Source: Polyodon spathula (lineage: Eukaryota > Chordata > Actinopteri > Acipenseriformes > Polyodontidae). From it: 64,000 bases of DNA. Below the pieces are notes generated by a model. That model was not told the origin of the DNA, ran no database searches, and saw nothing but the letters and a program-made list of their open reading frames with translations. This document shows positions 63,003 through 64,000 of the stretch, one piece after another. Every line of letters begins with the position of its first letter. Position 1 is the stretch's first letter. The translations under genes and the position numbers were made by a program. The stretch covers positions 9,842,558 through 9,906,557 of the forward strand of contig NC_054553.1 of assembly GCF_017654505.1 (NCBI RefSeq), written 5' to 3'.

Positions 63003-64000
63003 GCTTAATCCAATCTTTATTAACATGTAGATTCCCGTTTAAAATGCTAGCGGTTTTGAAACTACAAGTTAACTTGAGACTTACATGTTGATATGCACTG
63101 CCCTGCAAAAAGCATCTGGACACCAGCTCTGAAAAAGAACGACTAGGACGCAGCTTTTGTTATCTTTTACCCCACTCAGATCCCTTACTTACTAAATATC
63201 TGGGTATCCCTGAATAAATAACCATCCCCTCTTGAAAAATGGGTAACAGGCTTAAATTAAGATTTCCAATAAGTGCTTGGCACACCAAATGCTATCCATT
63301 TACTACCAATGCAAAATAATTGTGTTTGTCCTTCTTTTAGCCTAACAAATGATGACTGTAGCAGCCTTGTTTTGGTGAAAATGAAGAACACTTAGTCCAC
63401 CCTGTTATTCTGCATTGGTAGTGAATGGATAACAGTTGAGGTGCCTCATGTAAATAACTCATGAGCTAAGGCCTAGTAAATAGGGCTCAGTGTGACTAAA
63501 TGACAACCCTGCATTCCAGGTTATACATACCGCTCTGGTCCTGTAAAATGTCATGTAAATCCTTATCAGTAAACATTTTCTGTATTTTCATTTACAGAAC
63601 AGTATGGATTGGAATACAGCTAGAAATTCAATGTTTCAACTGACTATAACCCAAAAGGTTTACTGATTTAGTTTATTAAATACATTATTTTATTCCTGCC
63701 ATACAGTACGCATCCCTAGATGCCAGTACACAATAGTAGAAATGACACTAAACCTATTTCTAAAAACAGGGATTAGCAATGTCACTTGGATTTTGATCTT
63801 CTTAACAGCTAAGCAAATAATATAAAAAATCTCCAATATTCTCCTTGTAATTTTTCAGAGCGGCTTATAGTGTTTTGACTTGAGTTGGGTTTACCCACAA
63901 TAAACTCAGTCAGTAGTGACAGCCCTGAATACGGTCCAATATAAGTTGTTTTTCTGTACTGTTTCATAACATGTCTACTCTATGTATTTTAAGTATGCAT

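Larger units (their letters stand above)
58470..64000. other. Mostly unique intron with conserved-looking blocks
   Basis: No gene. It contains a 100-bp dispersed duplication (59794 and 62902), a poly-A run at 62008-62037, and an approximately 60.9-61.5 kb stretch dense in AATTA/ATTA homeodomain-like words and low in repeats. Confidence 0.5.

Overview
The window is eukaryotic, vertebrate genomic DNA. It is AT-rich and single-copy in appearance, peppered with long (AT)n, (ATT)n, poly-G/C and poly-A/T tracts and with fragments of vertebrate-type transposons (tRNA-derived SINEs, non-LTR retrotransposon 3' ends, LTRs, hAT and PIF/Harbinger elements). There are no operons and no long ORFs. The transposon mix suggests a ray-finned fish. 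The SINE consensus feels like one seen in non-teleost lineages (sturgeon, paddlefish, gar), but that is an impression from memory and not a measurement.

Only one convincing host coding exon is present: 50915-51113 on the + strand, with a consensus acceptor and donor. It encodes part of the cytoplasmic tail of a delta-1 protocadherin (PCDH1/7/9/11 group), including the conserved RRVTF motif. The rest of the window is therefore best read as two parts of very large introns, about 50.9 kb upstream and at least 12.9 kb downstream of the exon. Large introns in the cytoplasmic region are usual for this gene family.

Layout. 1-6.1 kb: intron with microsatellites and a small inverted-repeat element. 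6.1-6.6 kb: left end and BED zinc-finger remnant of a hAT transposon. 6.6-14 kb: intron. 14.2-19 kb: two SINE-like repeats, a decayed hAT transposase on the minus strand, a tandem duplication and G/C homopolymers. 23.6-24.9 kb: LINE 3' end followed by a complete 768-bp deleted hAT element with an 8-bp target duplication. 31 kb: LTR-like insertion with a 5-bp target duplication. 32.6-37.2 kb: about 2.8 kb between Harbinger-type inverted ends, holding a broken transposase and a nested LINE, then a second and different Harbinger transposase fragment. 38-39.3 kb and 52.1-54 kb: two copies of an unnamed long-inverted-repeat (foldback) element, the second split by a SINE and by LTR sequence. 54.9-55.7 kb: solo LTR with target duplication. 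56.2-58.5 kb: LINE fragment and a segment bracketed by complementary trinucleotide repeats. 59-64 kb: mostly unique intron, with a 100-bp dispersed duplication and stretches that look like conserved non-coding DNA.

The transposase genes are all broken, so none is expected to be active. The only gene function supported here is adhesion/signalling by the protocadherin. The most novel-looking item is the foldback family with its nested insertions.
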